Assembly (NCBI RefSeq): GCF_012911015.1
Contig: NZ_WVVV01000004.1
Coordinates: forward strand, 82,306 to 146,305
DNA: 64,000 bases
Origin: Chelativorans sp. ZYF759
GTDB lineage: Bacteria > Pseudomonadota > Alphaproteobacteria > Rhizobiales > Rhizobiaceae
Direction of reading: 5' to 3'
Part shown: positions 28,273 through 36,746 of the stretch, piece by piece
Layout: the number at the start of each line of letters is the position of its first letter
Position numbering within the stretch: the first letter of the stretch is position 1
Notes under the pieces: generated by a model
Databases searched by the model: none
What the model was told of the DNA's origin: nothing
Seen by the model: the letters and a program-made list of their open reading frames with translations, nothing else
Translations under genes and position numbers: made by a program

Positions 28273-28394
28273 CGTCTCGTAAAGGGGTGGAGCCGATTGT
28301 GACTGAAGCCCGACGGCTGATTCGCGAAAACGAGGGGCTCGTGCGAAGATCAGCGGTTGGCGCATTCGGATTTTTGGGGACAGTTGGGGTAAAC

Positions 28395-28700
28395 ATGTTT
28401 CACAATCAGTCGCTTATCGTCGCAGAACCGCAGCGCGCAGTGGTTCTTTTTCCGCTGTCCAGGCAATCCAGAGAGATCGAGGATCTGGCCCGGCGTCTGG
28501 CGCGCAAGCGCAGCCAGGCCGCCGCCGACCGCGAATGCGCGCGCGTCTCCGACGCGATGTTTGCCCGTCTGGCGGCGCTCGGGCTGAGCGAATGCGAACA
28601 GGACGAGGCGGTCGGCGCCTTTTTCCACGAGGTCGATTGCGAGGTCGACAGGCTGCTTCTGGAAAAGGCGCCGGGCTGCGCCTGCTGCAAGGAGGCCTGA
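28395..28700 (+). CDS. DUF6074-like small protein
   Basis: A protein of about 101 residues that matches my memory of the rhizobial DUF6074 pattern: an 'AVVLFPLSRQSREIEDLARRL' type opening, a run of basic residues, then a helical end with LGLSECEQDEAVGAFFHEVDCEV. It is unusually Cys-rich at its end (GCACCKEA), which could bind a metal, though no complete motif is evident. The frame opens at a GTG at 28287, but the ATG at 28395 fits the family better. The role is unknown. Confidence 0.65.
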   Translation: MFHNQSLIVAEPQRAVVLFPLSRQSREIEDLARRLARKRSQAAADRECARVSDAMFARLAALGLSECEQDEAVGAFFHEVDCEVDRLLLEKAPGCACCKEA

Positions 28701-28784
28701 GCGACCCCCGACCGCAGGCCGCCGCGGCATACGGGAACCGATAACGCCTTCGTCTGTTCTTCTGAGGAGGCAATCGAGGGCGGC

Positions 28785-29777
28785 ATGAGCGACGGCAACG
28801 AGGACATTCGAGGACGCGGCGCCGAATGGCCATCGCAGATTCCCCGGCTGGGCTGGCGGGACATAATGTGGCGCATGATCGCGCGCTTCAACGAGGATCG
28901 CGTCATGCTGATCGCGGCCGGCGCGACCTTCTATCTTCTTCTCGCGCTGTTTCCCGCCCTGGCTGCCTTCGTCTCCATTTACGGCTTCTTCGCCGATCCC
29001 ACGACGATCGCCGGCCATCTGAGCATGCTCGCCGGCATTCTGCCTCAGGGCGGGCTCGAGCTGATCGAGGGCCAGCTGATGGAGTTCGCCCGCGAGGGCC
29101 AGGACACGCTGGGCATCAGCTTCCTGATCGCCTTCGCGGTCGCGTTCTGGAGCGCCAATAACGGCGTGAAGACGCTTTTCGAGGCGCTTAACATCGCCTA
29201 TCGCGAGCGCGAGAAACGATCCTTCGTGGCCCTCAACCTGTTGTCCTTCGTCTTCACCATCGGCGTCATGCTGGTGGCCGTCGTGCTGATCGCCGTGGTG
29301 GGCATCCTGCCGGCATTGCTGGCGCTGCTCCCGGTCGACGAGTTCACGGATCTCATCCTGCGCTATGCGCGCTGGCCGATTCTCCTGGTCGTGGCGGGCA
29401 TCGGCATTTCCGTCCTGTATCGCTTCGGGCCCAGCCGCGCGCGCGCGCAGTGGCGCTGGGTGAGCTGGGGCAGCATGCTGGCCTGCCTGGTCTGGATCGT
29501 GGCCTCGGCCGGCTTTTCCTTCTACCTCCAGGGTTTCGCCGACTACAACGCCACCTATGGCTCGCTGGGGGCCGCTATCGGCTTCATGATGTGGACATGG
29601 ATTTCGGTCATGGTTCTGCTGGTCGGCGCGCAGCTCAACGCCGAGATCGAACACCAGACGGCGGTCGACACGACGACGGGCAAGCCCCGGCCCATGGGCA
29701 GGCGCGGCGCCGTGATGGCCGATACGCTCGGCCCGTCGGTGGATGAGGACGCCGAGACGCAGCGTCCGCAGGGTTGA
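28785..29777 (+). CDS. YihY/BrkB family inner-membrane protein
   Basis: A 330-residue protein of the YihY/virulence-factor BrkB family, with six membrane helices: the first pair around MLIAAGATFYLLLALFPALAAFVSIY, then FLIAFAVAFWSANNGVKTLFEALNIAYREREKRSF, a family hallmark, and a C-terminal ATYGSLGAAIGFMMWTWIS pair. Despite old names (RNase BN, BrkB), the biochemical role is unsettled. The N-terminal tail and a charged C-terminal tail face the cytoplasm. GAGGAGG lies about 20 bases upstream of the ATG at 28785. Confidence 0.92.
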   Translation: MSDGNEDIRGRGAEWPSQIPRLGWRDIMWRMIARFNEDRVMLIAAGATFYLLLALFPALAAFVSIYGFFADPTTIAGHLSMLAGILPQGGLELIEGQLMEFAREGQDTLGISFLIAFAVAFWSANNGVKTLFEALNIAYREREKRSFVALNLLSFVFTIGVMLVAVVLIAVVGILPALLALLPVDEFTDLILRYARWPILLVVAGIGISVLYRFGPSRARAQWRWVSWGSMLACLVWIVASAGFSFYLQGFADYNATYGSLGAAIGFMMWTWISVMVLLVGAQLNAEIEHQTAVDTTTGKPRPMGRRGAVMADTLGPSVDEDAETQRPQG

Positions 29778-29790
29778 GCGGAAGCGAAGC

Positions 29791-29814
29791 GCCGGCGGCC
29801 TGCCGCCAGCCGGC
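29791..29814. terminator. Possible stem-loop after the YihY gene
   Basis: GCCGGCGGC pairs with GCCGCC-A-GCCGGC, a GC-rich stem with one bulged base, starting 14 bases after the YihY stop and followed by CAAAAGG rather than a T-run. It could terminate transcription before the tRNA gene, but there is no U-tract on the plus strand. Confidence 0.35.
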
Positions 29815-29915
29815 AAAAGGTGCCCGGGCCACGCTTGACAGGCCGGACGCACCCCCCTTATATCCGCCCGTCCTCGCGACCACCCCACCGCCCTTCGGCC
29901 GGCCCGGGGACACGG

Positions 29916-29992
29916 GGCGGAGTAGCTCAGTAGGTTAGAGCAGAGGAATCATAATCCTTGTGTCGGGGGTTCGAATCCCTCCTCCGCTACCA
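29916..29992 (+). tRNA. tRNA-Met (CAU), elongator type
   Basis: A 77-base cloverleaf with encoded CCA at its 3' end. The acceptor arm GGCGGAG pairs with CTCCGCT, including a G1-U72 pair seen in rhizobial elongator tRNA-Met genes; the D stem is GCTC/GAGC, the anticodon stem GAGGA/TCCTT closes loop ATCATAA with anticodon CAT, and the T arm is GGGGG-TTCGAAT-CCCTC. A tRNA-Ile with lysidine-modified CAU is the alternative, judged less likely. Integrase remains directly 3' of the gene show that it has served as an integration target. Confidence 0.95.
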
Positions 29993-30024
29993 TTGATCCC
30001 GGATAGGAAAATCAATCACATAGT

Positions 30025-30082
30025 CGGAACGGAGGTTCCGGTAATGTGAGACATCTCGCGGCGATGCACGTGGAGATGTCTC
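30025..30082. repeat. Hairpin and 10-bp inverted repeat between tRNA-Met and integrase remnant
   Basis: Two dyads lie between the tRNA and the integrase remnant. CGGAAC-GGAG-GTTCCG (30025-30040) is a six-base-pair hairpin with a GGAG loop. GAGACATCTC (30048-30057) and its exact complement GAGATGTCTC (30073-30082) flank 15 bases and end at the base before the remnant's GTG. They could be integrase arm sites, an integrase operator or a termination structure. Confidence 0.6.
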
Positions 30083-30283
30083 GTGGCTGGCATTTTCCGG
30101 CGTGATGGTCGCTACTACGTCCAAGCCAGGTTCTCCCGTCATGTGGCAGCCTTCTGGGTCGCCATCCCTATCGCGCTTCGTACCCGAACAGCCGCCTTGG
30201 AATCGACCTCCAACGAAATCATCAGGGTGGGAAGCTGATGCGTTCGAGCTCAGCAGACACTGGCAGCTATGCGCCCTCAAGCC
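30083..30283 (+). pseudogene. Decayed tyrosine integrase, N-terminal remnant
   Basis: The frame starting at GTG 30083 reads AGIFRRDGRYYVQARFSRHV, the typical opening of phage/island integrases (an 'FRR-x-GRYY-x-QAR-x-P' strand pair). Similarity then hops between frames: LGRHPYRAS in one, LRTRTAALE in another and GWEADAFELSRHWQ (30220-30261) in a third. At least two frameshifts are therefore needed, and no catalytic domain remains before the 6-phosphogluconate dehydrogenase gene. Its position 3' of tRNA-Met marks the left end of a former integrated element. The rest of the gap to 30464 shows no gene. Confidence 0.7.
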
Positions 30284-30464
30284 CAACGTTCAGTTCAGCT
30301 TCACCCTCACCCACAAGCGGACATTTGAACAAGCAACCGTGTGTTTCGCAGCGGAACCAAGATCGGCTCCGCGTGGACGGCGTGAAGACGTTCAACGGTT
30401 TCATCGTCGACGTGCCTGGTCTAGCCTTTCCAGGCCGTGTGGAAATTCTGACAGAAGGAATAGG

Positions 30465-31445
30465 ATGGTGCGTCTTGCAATGATCGGCCTCGGCCGGATG
30501 GGAGCCAATATCGCGCGCCGGCTGATGCTCGGCGACCATGAGATCGTCGCCTTCGACCGCGATGCTGGCGCGGTCGCCACGCTCGCTGGTGAAGGCGCCA
30601 TCGGAGCGAGTTCGCTCGAAGAAGTCGTCGCCAAGCTCACTGCCCCGCGTATCTTCTGGGTGATGCTCCCGGCGGGCGTTGCTACCCAAAGCGCGGTCGA
30701 CGCGCTTATGGAATTGTCCGAGCCTGGCGACATCATCATCGATGGCGGCAACAGCTTCTACAAGGACGACATCAAACGTGGTGCCGCAGCAAAGGACAAG
30801 CAGCTCCACTACGTCGATGTCGGCACGTCGGGCGGGGTCTGGGGGCTTGAGCGCGGCTATTGCATGATGATCGGCGGTGACAAGGAGATCGTCGACCTCC
30901 TGGATCCAATCTTCGATACCCTCGCGCCTGGCCTTGGCTCGGTCGTCCGCACCACCGGTCGCGACGCGTCCGACGATCGCGCCGAACGCGGCTATATCCA
31001 TGCCGGCCCCACCGGCGCCGGCCATTTCGTCAAGATGGTCCACAACGGGATCGAATACGGCCTGATGCAGGCCTATGCCGAAGGCTTCGACATTCTCAAG
31101 AGCAAGTCCTCCGAACGGCTCGCGCCCGAGGAACGCTTCGACATCAACCTGACCGACGTTGCCGAAGTCTGGCGCCGCGGGAGCGTGATCTCTTCGTGGC
31201 TGCTCGACCTGTGCGCTATCAGCCTGGTCGAGGATCCGATGCTCGAACAGTTCTCCGGCCATGTCTCGGATTCGGGCGAGGGACAGTGGACGATCGACGC
31301 GGCGATGGAGGAAGCCGTCCCGGCCTATGTCCTCTCGGCGGCCTTGTTCGCGCGCTATCGCAGCCGCGTCGACCACACTTTTGGCGACAAGCTTCTCTCG
31401 GCGATGCGCTTCGGCTTTGGTGGGCATGTCGAGATGCCGCAGTGA
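30465..31445 (+). CDS. gnd: 6-phosphogluconate dehydrogenase, decarboxylating (short NAD-type)
   Basis: A 326-residue enzyme converting 6-phosphogluconate to ribulose-5-phosphate and CO2. The Rossmann motif is GLGRMGANIARRL; substrate-binding DIIIDGGNSFYKDD, the active-site segment YVDVGTSGGVWGLERGYCMMIGG and HAGPTGAGHFVKMVHNGIEYG follow. It is about 150 residues shorter than the E. coli dimeric Gnd, matching the short GntZ/YqeC-type class, usually NAD-dependent. An AAGGA ribosome site precedes the ATG at 30465; the frame is open upstream into the integrase remnant, which is accidental. It is the first intact gene after the tRNA. Confidence 0.92.
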   Translation: MVRLAMIGLGRMGANIARRLMLGDHEIVAFDRDAGAVATLAGEGAIGASSLEEVVAKLTAPRIFWVMLPAGVATQSAVDALMELSEPGDIIIDGGNSFYKDDIKRGAAAKDKQLHYVDVGTSGGVWGLERGYCMMIGGDKEIVDLLDPIFDTLAPGLGSVVRTTGRDASDDRAERGYIHAGPTGAGHFVKMVHNGIEYGLMQAYAEGFDILKSKSSERLAPEERFDINLTDVAEVWRRGSVISSWLLDLCAISLVEDPMLEQFSGHVSDSGEGQWTIDAAMEEAVPAYVLSAALFARYRSRVDHTFGDKLLSAMRFGFGGHVEMPQ

Positions 31446-31446
31446 A

Positions 31447-31468
31447 CGAGGCGGATAGACGCGCCTCG
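31447..31468 (+). terminator. Possible hairpin after gnd
   Basis: CGAGGCG and CGCCTCG form a seven-base-pair stem around an eight-base loop, starting two bases after the gnd stop. There is no following T-run, so it is only a weak terminator candidate; it may instead protect the 3' end of the transcript. Confidence 0.35.
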
Positions 31469-31695
31469 GCTGCCGGGCGGACCGTCTCCAGCAAGCCGAG
31501 GCTGAGCGGAGCAAGCCGTGCACCTTCACAGCAGCATCCGCACCGCGCCGCGCCCCGGATGTCGCTAGGGTGAATAAGAAACAGAACGTTTGACCGACCG
31601 CTGATGCGGGCCGGCCAATGGCCAACAGTTGGTGCTCGAGCCGGGCCGATACGGGCGGTTATCGCCTCGAATTCTCCTGCATGACTGGACCGCCG

Positions 31696-32172
31696 ATGAA
31701 CACCAAAACGGATTTCGGGCAAAGCGACCACGGTCAGGCGACCGGCCAGGTCCAGCGGCTTCTTCGTGTGGAAGCGCTTTCGGTGTTCGCAGCCAGCACC
31801 GCGCTCTTTTTCCTGTTGGGCGGCGAGCTCTGGATATTCGCCCTCCTGTTTTTTGCTCCAGACCTCAGTCTGGTTGGCTATGTGGCGGGCAGGAAGGTGG
31901 GCGCGGTTCTGTACAATGCCGTCCACAGCTACATCTTGCACGCCGCGCTGGGCGTCGCCGGTGTTCTGACCGGTAACGCCATGCTCTGGCAAGTCGCCCT
32001 GATATTCGTGGCTCATGCCGCCTTCGATCGCAGCCTGGGCTTCGGGCTCAAATATGCCGCCGGCTTCCGCCACACCCACCTCGGTTCGATCGGCCGACCC
32101 GGCCGGGACGAAGCACGCGATGCAGTTCGAAATGCGGGTAAGCGCGATCACCGATTGGATCCACAGCAATAA
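31696..32172 (+). CDS. DUF4260-family membrane protein
   Basis: A small hydrophobic protein of about 158 residues with three or four membrane helices: ALSVFAASTALFFLLGGELW, LWIFALLFFAPDLSLVGYVA, and ALGVAGVLTGNAMLWQVALI. The segments FFAPDLSLVGYVAGRKVGAVLYNAVHSYI and AHAAFDRSLGFGLKYAAGFRHTHLGSIG (read as consecutive short motifs) are characteristic of DUF4260. ATG codons at 31681 and 31696 are both possible and neither has a clear ribosome site. No function is established for the family. It sits alone in the accessory region. Confidence 0.8.
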   Translation: MNTKTDFGQSDHGQATGQVQRLLRVEALSVFAASTALFFLLGGELWIFALLFFAPDLSLVGYVAGRKVGAVLYNAVHSYILHAALGVAGVLTGNAMLWQVALIFVAHAAFDRSLGFGLKYAAGFRHTHLGSIGRPGRDEARDAVRNAGKRDHRLDPQQ

Positions 32173-32393
32173 GGTCCGGCGACCAGAGACCGAAAACCTG
32201 GTCGGAATGCCTGGCTGCAAGCAGGTGTCCGCAAGATCGGCACGTTCATGGCAGCTTCCGCGCCGCGGCAAATTTGCCAAAACGCTAGAACCGTCACGTG
32301 ACGCAGGCGCGTGTTCCGACCAGATGAGATCGCGGCTGCTCAGACCCCGCCAATTTCTCGGCCTGATCAATCTGGCTTGCAAGGAGACATCCA

Positions 32394-33224
32394 ATGGCAA
32401 CCATCACGACATCCGACGGGACTACCCTCTTCTACAAGGACTGGGGGCCGAAGGACGCGCAGCCTGTCGTGTTCCATCATGGCTGGCCGCTCAGCGCCGA
32501 CGACTGGGACAACCAGATGCTGTTCTTCCTCTCCGAGGGCTTTCGCGTGATCGCGCATGATCGGCGTGGCCATGGCCGATCCGACCAGACCGATACCGGC
32601 AACGATATGGACACCTATGCCGCGGACGTGGCCGAGATCGCCAAGGCGCTCGATCTGCGCGACGCGGTCCATATCGGCCATTCGACCGGCGGCGGCGAAG
32701 TCACGCGCTATGCGGCCCTGGCCGAGCGTGGCCGGGTGGCGAAGGTCATCCTGATCGCCGCGATCCCGCCGGTGATGGCTCAGTCCGATGCGAACCCGGA
32801 CGGCGTTCCCATGGCGGTCTTCGACGGATTGCGCTCCGCCCTGGAGACAAATCGCGCGCAGTTCTATCGCGATCTGCCGAGCGGGCCCTTCTACGGCTTC
32901 AACCGAGAGGGCGCGAAGGTCAGCCAGGGGCTGGTCGACAATTGGTGGCGCCAGGGGATGGCCGGCGGCGCGAAGGCGCATCATGACTGCATTGTGGTGT
33001 TTTCGGAGACGGACTTCACGGAGGACCTGAAGGCACTCACCATTCCCGTGCTGATCATTCACGGCGAGGATGATCAGATCGTCCCAATCGAGAATTCGGC
33101 GCACAAGGCGATCAAGCTTGTCAGTGACGGCACGCTGAGGACCTATCCCGGCCTTTCGCACGGGTTGTTCGCCACGCATCCCGAAGTGGTGAACCCGGAC
33201 ATGCTGGCCTTCATCCGCGCCTGA
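32394..33224 (+). CDS. Alpha/beta hydrolase, non-haem chloroperoxidase/arylesterase type
   Basis: A 276-residue alpha/beta hydrolase. The catalytic triad is visible: the nucleophile Ser in GHSTGGGEV at about residue 98, Asp in IIHGEDDQIVP and His in GLSHGLFATHP. The HHGWPLSADDW oxyanion region and HDRRGHGRSDQ are typical of cofactor-free haloperoxidase-like esterases. An AAGGAGACATCC ribosome site precedes the ATG. Such enzymes hydrolyse aryl esters or perhydrolyse short acids; the natural substrate cannot be inferred. It may form a loose group with the downstream homoserine-dehydrogenase-like, amidotransferase and RidA genes. Confidence 0.9.
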   Translation: MATITTSDGTTLFYKDWGPKDAQPVVFHHGWPLSADDWDNQMLFFLSEGFRVIAHDRRGHGRSDQTDTGNDMDTYAADVAEIAKALDLRDAVHIGHSTGGGEVTRYAALAERGRVAKVILIAAIPPVMAQSDANPDGVPMAVFDGLRSALETNRAQFYRDLPSGPFYGFNREGAKVSQGLVDNWWRQGMAGGAKAHHDCIVVFSETDFTEDLKALTIPVLIIHGEDDQIVPIENSAHKAIKLVSDGTLRTYPGLSHGLFATHPEVVNPDMLAFIRA

Positions 33225-33366
33225 GACGGCTTCGACCGAGATGATCGGCGGCCGCACGGATGGCGACCGCCGATCGGCGCTTCCGGATAGTCTCGGCTTT
33301 CGAGGCGAGTGTGTTCGGTGCTCTAGCAAGCGTTGGCAAGCCGTGCTCGATGCTGGAAGATGACGC

Positions 33367-34389
33367 ATGGAAACCATGAATATCATCAAGGTCGCGATCG
33401 CCGGTTTCGGGGGCGTGGGCCGCGCCACGGCCAACCTTCTCCTGGCCCGCCGCGACCGCTACCGGCAGGTCCATGGTGTCGACTTGCGCCTCGTCGCGGT
33501 CTGCGGATCGCGATCCGGATTGGCCGATGCAGGCGGCCTGGAGCCCGAGCTTCTGGACGCGCTCGAGCCGGGCCTCTCGGGTCCGGCATTCATCGAGGCA
33601 AGCGGCGCCGACATTCTCATCGAGGCTGGCCCCAGCGATTTCCGTACCGGCGGGCCGGGCCTCGCCTACATCCATTCGGCGCTGTCGGCCGGACGCGACG
33701 CCATCGTCATCTCGAAGGGCGCACTGGTCCATAGCGGGCCGGAACTACGGGCCCTCGCGCGTTCCACAGGCGCGATGCTGAAGCTCAGCGGCGCGGCCGC
33801 CGCCGCGCTGCCGACGATCGACCTCATCGAGCACAGCCTGAAGGGCTGCGAAGTGCTCGAAATCGAAGGCATTTTGAACGCCACCACCAACTATTTGCTC
33901 GACGCGATGATGAACCAGAAGCTCGGCTTCGAGGAAGCCCTGGCGCGCGCCCAGGCGGGCGGTTTCGCCGAAGCCGACCCACGCAACGACACCGAGGGCT
34001 GGGACACCGCCAGCAAGCTGATCCTGATCGCCAATTTCGGCCTCGACGCCGACCTGACGATGGATGATCTGGTCGTCGAGGGCATTCAGTCGGTGGCCGC
34101 GCGCGACATCGAAACGTGGCGGAAGCAGGGGCTCGTTCCAAAACTCGTCGGAAGCCTGGTCCGGACGGATGGCGCGACGCGGGCGGCCGTCGGTGTCCGG
34201 ACCTACCCACTGAGCGATCCGCTCGCGCAAGTGTCGGGAAAGAACAAGGCAATCCGCATCACCACGGACGCAATGGGCGAGACGATCGCCATCGGGTCCG
34301 GAACCGAGCCTCTCGCCACCGCGGCCGCCGCGCTCAAGGATCTCGAACACATCCTGACGGCAAGAGCAGCGCGGGGCATCGGCGGTTAG
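33367..34389 (+). CDS. Homoserine dehydrogenase-like oxidoreductase
   Basis: A 340-residue protein with an N-terminal Rossmann motif (IAGFGGVGRATANLLL) and the homoserine dehydrogenase catalytic domain: SGAAAAALPTIDLI, GILNATTNYLLD, and AEADPRNDTEGWDTASKLILIAN, which carries the Asp/Lys pair of the family. The C-terminal ACT regulatory domain of biosynthetic ThrA/Hom is absent, as in many accessory paralogues. An in-frame ATG at 33379 is an alternative start. Eleven bases downstream a class I glutamine amidotransferase begins, suggesting co-transcription. Whether it acts on homoserine or a related hydroxy-amino acid is unclear. Confidence 0.85.
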   Translation: METMNIIKVAIAGFGGVGRATANLLLARRDRYRQVHGVDLRLVAVCGSRSGLADAGGLEPELLDALEPGLSGPAFIEASGADILIEAGPSDFRTGGPGLAYIHSALSAGRDAIVISKGALVHSGPELRALARSTGAMLKLSGAAAAALPTIDLIEHSLKGCEVLEIEGILNATTNYLLDAMMNQKLGFEEALARAQAGGFAEADPRNDTEGWDTASKLILIANFGLDADLTMDDLVVEGIQSVAARDIETWRKQGLVPKLVGSLVRTDGATRAAVGVRTYPLSDPLAQVSGKNKAIRITTDAMGETIAIGSGTEPLATAAAALKDLEHILTARAARGIGG

Positions 34390-34400
34390 GCAGGAGAGCA

Positions 34401-35105
34401 ATGACAGTGAAGACCGTGCAGGCCATCCGGCACATAGGCTTCGAGGACCTGGGCAGCTTCGCGGCCCCCTTGCGAGAGGCCGGCTACGACATCGAATACA
34501 TCGATGTGGCAGAGCGCGACCCGGCAACGCTCGACCCTCTCGGCGCCGATCTCCTGGTGGTTCTGGGCGGCCCGATCGCAGTCTACGACCATGACGCCTA
34601 TCCGGTCGTCACCGAGGAGATAGGCCTGCTGCGGGCGCGGCTCGCGGCCGACCGGCCGACGCTCGGCATTTGTCTCGGCGCGCAGTTGATGGCGGCGGCC
34701 CTCGGCGCGCGCGTCTATCCGGGTCCGGCTAAGGAGATCGGCTGGTCGGCACTCGATCTATCGGACACGGCATCGCCCAACCCTCTTGCCGCGCTGCGCG
34801 ACGTTCCCGTGCTTCACTGGCATGGCGACACGTTCGACCTGCCGGAAGGCAGCACTCTGCTCGCTTCCACCGCGCTCTGCACAAATCAGGCCTTTTCGCG
34901 CGGACCGAACGTGCTCGGCCTCCAGTTCCACCCGGAGCTCCTTGGCGCGCGGTTTGAGCACTGGCTTCTGGGCCACGCGAATGAACTGGCCAGCGCGGGC
35001 ATCGATCCCATCACGCTGCGCCGCGATGCACAGCGATATGCCGACGATCTCGAAACGGCCGGAGCGGCCATGCTGACCGACTGGCTGTCGTATCTCGAGC
35101 ATTGA
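34401..35105 (+). CDS. Class I glutamine amidotransferase-like protein
   Basis: A 234-residue GATase1 domain protein. The nucleophilic Cys is in LGICLGAQLMAAALG at about residue 93, and the catalytic His-Glu pair is in LQFHPELLG at about 178; VVLGGPIAVYDHD is the oxyanion strand. It resembles YfeJ/GuaA-like stand-alone amidotransferases that transfer or release amino groups from glutamine or gamma-glutamyl compounds. The ATG at 34401 follows CAGGAGAGCA and lies eleven bases after the preceding gene. The frame is open upstream but overlaps that gene. Confidence 0.88.
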   Translation: MTVKTVQAIRHIGFEDLGSFAAPLREAGYDIEYIDVAERDPATLDPLGADLLVVLGGPIAVYDHDAYPVVTEEIGLLRARLAADRPTLGICLGAQLMAAALGARVYPGPAKEIGWSALDLSDTASPNPLAALRDVPVLHWHGDTFDLPEGSTLLASTALCTNQAFSRGPNVLGLQFHPELLGARFEHWLLGHANELASAGIDPITLRRDAQRYADDLETAGAAMLTDWLSYLEH

Positions 35106-35157
35106 CACCGTAGCGAGCAGCGCCTCGCATCGACCATGACAGCGAAAGGACCCCATT

Positions 35158-35550
35158 ATGACCAAACCAACTCCGATTTTCCCCGAAGGACGGCAAGAGC
35201 TGTACAAAAAGAACCGATACTCGGCCGCGATCCGGTCTGGTGATCTGTTGTTCGTGTCAGGACAGGTGGGCAGCCGCGAGGATGGCAGCCCGGAACCGGA
35301 TATCGCCGCGCAAATCAGGCTGGCTTTCGACAATCTGGGTGCGGTTCTGACTGCAGCGGGCTGCACGTTCCGCGATGTGGTCGACGTCACGTCCTTTCAT
35401 GTCGACCCCGAACGCCATGCAGGGCTGATGATGGCCGTCAAGGACGAGGTCTTTCCCGGCCCCGACTATCCGAACTGGACCGCGGTCGGCGTGACCTGGC
35501 TTTCGGGCTTCCACTTCGAGATCAAGGCCATCGCGCGCATACCTGCTTGA
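35158..35550 (+). CDS. RidA/YjgF-family enamine deaminase
   Basis: A 130-residue protein of the RidA family. Family features are YSAAIRSGDLLFVSGQVG, the AFDNLGAVLTAAGCTFRDVVDVTSF helix-strand pair and the tail EIKAIARIPA. Classic RidA removes reactive enamines made by PLP enzymes and uses an Arg near position 105; here the corresponding region reads WTAVGVTWLSG with no Arg, so it probably belongs to another YjgF subgroup with an unknown substrate. AAAGGA precedes the ATG. It follows the amidotransferase gene by about 50 bases. Confidence 0.87.
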   Translation: MTKPTPIFPEGRQELYKKNRYSAAIRSGDLLFVSGQVGSREDGSPEPDIAAQIRLAFDNLGAVLTAAGCTFRDVVDVTSFHVDPERHAGLMMAVKDEVFPGPDYPNWTAVGVTWLSGFHFEIKAIARIPA

Positions 35551-35623
35551 GGCTGAACGCAACCCGACAGGCACAGTCCCCAGTCATCTCACATGCTGAA
35601 GGGTCGCTCGCCCGCGCAACACG

Positions 35624-36526
35624 TCAGCTTCGGTGCACCGGATCACGGACCGCCCGGCGGTAGTCGGTCGGGCTCATGCGCTGGTGCTTGAGGAACACAC
35701 GGGCGAGCACCTGGTTCGACGAATATCCCACCTCCTGCGCGATCTCGGTGACCGACATGTCCGTCGTCTCGAGGAGCTCGCAGGCCTTCTCCATCCTCAG
35801 TCGCGTCAGATAGACCCGAGGCGGCACGCCGACGCTTTGCCTGAACATGCGTGCGAAATGGAACGGAGACAGCCGCGCCTCGGCCGCCAGTTCGTCGAGG
35901 CCGATGTCTTCCGAAAGCCGCGCATGCAGCAGTTCCAGACAGCGCCGCTGCGCCCAAGGAGCAAGCCCTCCGCGCGCTGAGGCAAGCGGCGAACCGGCCA
36001 AATTGCAAAGCTCGGCCAGAATTTCGCAGCCGGCGGCCTGCGCCAGCAACCGCGAAGGTGCCCCCTCGTCGTCACAAAGGCGCCAAAGCTGGCGCTGCGC
36101 TGACCGGATTCTGGACGAGTTGAACGTTCCTCGGTGTAGTGCCCCGAAATCGAGGTGGGTAGCCCGCTGAGGAATGTCCTCCACAAGCCGCGTCCAATAT
36201 GCGATCGGGAAGGCAATCGAACGAACATGGTGATCACTGTCGACGCTGATCGAGTTGGCGAAGTTTGGCGCGGCCAGCAAGAGATCCCCCGGGCGGGTCG
36301 TCGCACTGAAACGACCTGAGCCGAGGTCGGCGTTGACGGCAAAGCCACCCCTCAGATCGTAATGCAGGACCAGGTCGGGTACGGCGGGGTCCGACATTTC
36401 GACTGCAGGCATGGCAGTTTCCATCATGTTGAGGAAGCCGCCGGAGCTCTTGATGGTGCGCACATAGGGCGCAAATGGACCATCACGGAACCACTGCACG
36501 AAGGAGGAATAGGCATGCACAGTCAT
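35624..36526 (-). CDS. AraC-family transcriptional regulator
   Basis: A 300-residue regulator. Residues 1-190 form a sensing domain without a clear ligand motif; the last 100 residues have the paired AraC helix-turn-helix: IGLDELAAEARLSPFHFARMF and VTEIAQEVGYSSNQVLARVF, ending FLKHQRMSPTDYRRAV. AGGAG precedes the ATG. It is convergent with the RidA gene and divergent from a TetR regulator, so its target may be the 32.4-35.5 kb group or the TetR promoter. The start follows from the ribosome site. Confidence 0.9.
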   Translation of the reverse strand: MTVHAYSSFVQWFRDGPFAPYVRTIKSSGGFLNMMETAMPAVEMSDPAVPDLVLHYDLRGGFAVNADLGSGRFSATTRPGDLLLAAPNFANSISVDSDHHVRSIAFPIAYWTRLVEDIPQRATHLDFGALHRGTFNSSRIRSAQRQLWRLCDDEGAPSRLLAQAAGCEILAELCNLAGSPLASARGGLAPWAQRRCLELLHARLSEDIGLDELAAEARLSPFHFARMFRQSVGVPPRVYLTRLRMEKACELLETTDMSVTEIAQEVGYSSNQVLARVFLKHQRMSPTDYRRAVRDPVHRS

Positions 36527-36687
36527 GCTGTGTCTCCTATGCGACCTGCAGCCCTACGTTCCTAGCCGCGCATACTGCACGCTCCGGGATCGATCGCGCG
36601 ACATGGGTCAAAGCAAGAATTCTTCCCGGGGGTCGCACGCGAAAGGCAATGCGGCGAGGCTCGTATTCGGCCACCCGAAAAATATCC

Positions 36688-36705
36688 GTTGAAGGTTGCT
36701 TCAAC
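36688..36705. promoter_or_regulatory. Inverted repeat upstream of the TetR gene, operator candidate
   Basis: GTTGAAG and CTTCAAC flank four bases, and another GGTTGAAAC half-site follows at about 36720. The cluster is 40-60 bases upstream of the TetR-type start, a normal place for an autoregulatory operator. The rest of the 220-base divergent gap shows no gene. Confidence 0.45.
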
Positions 36706-36746
36706 CTCTGTCGCTTGATGGTTGAAACGCTACCGTCTCATCCACG

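Noticed and set aside
30102-30464. Extension of the gnd frame into the integrase remnant as a possible fusion protein
   Set aside because: The extension crosses frameshifted integrase sequence, and a normal ribosome site and start exist at 30465.
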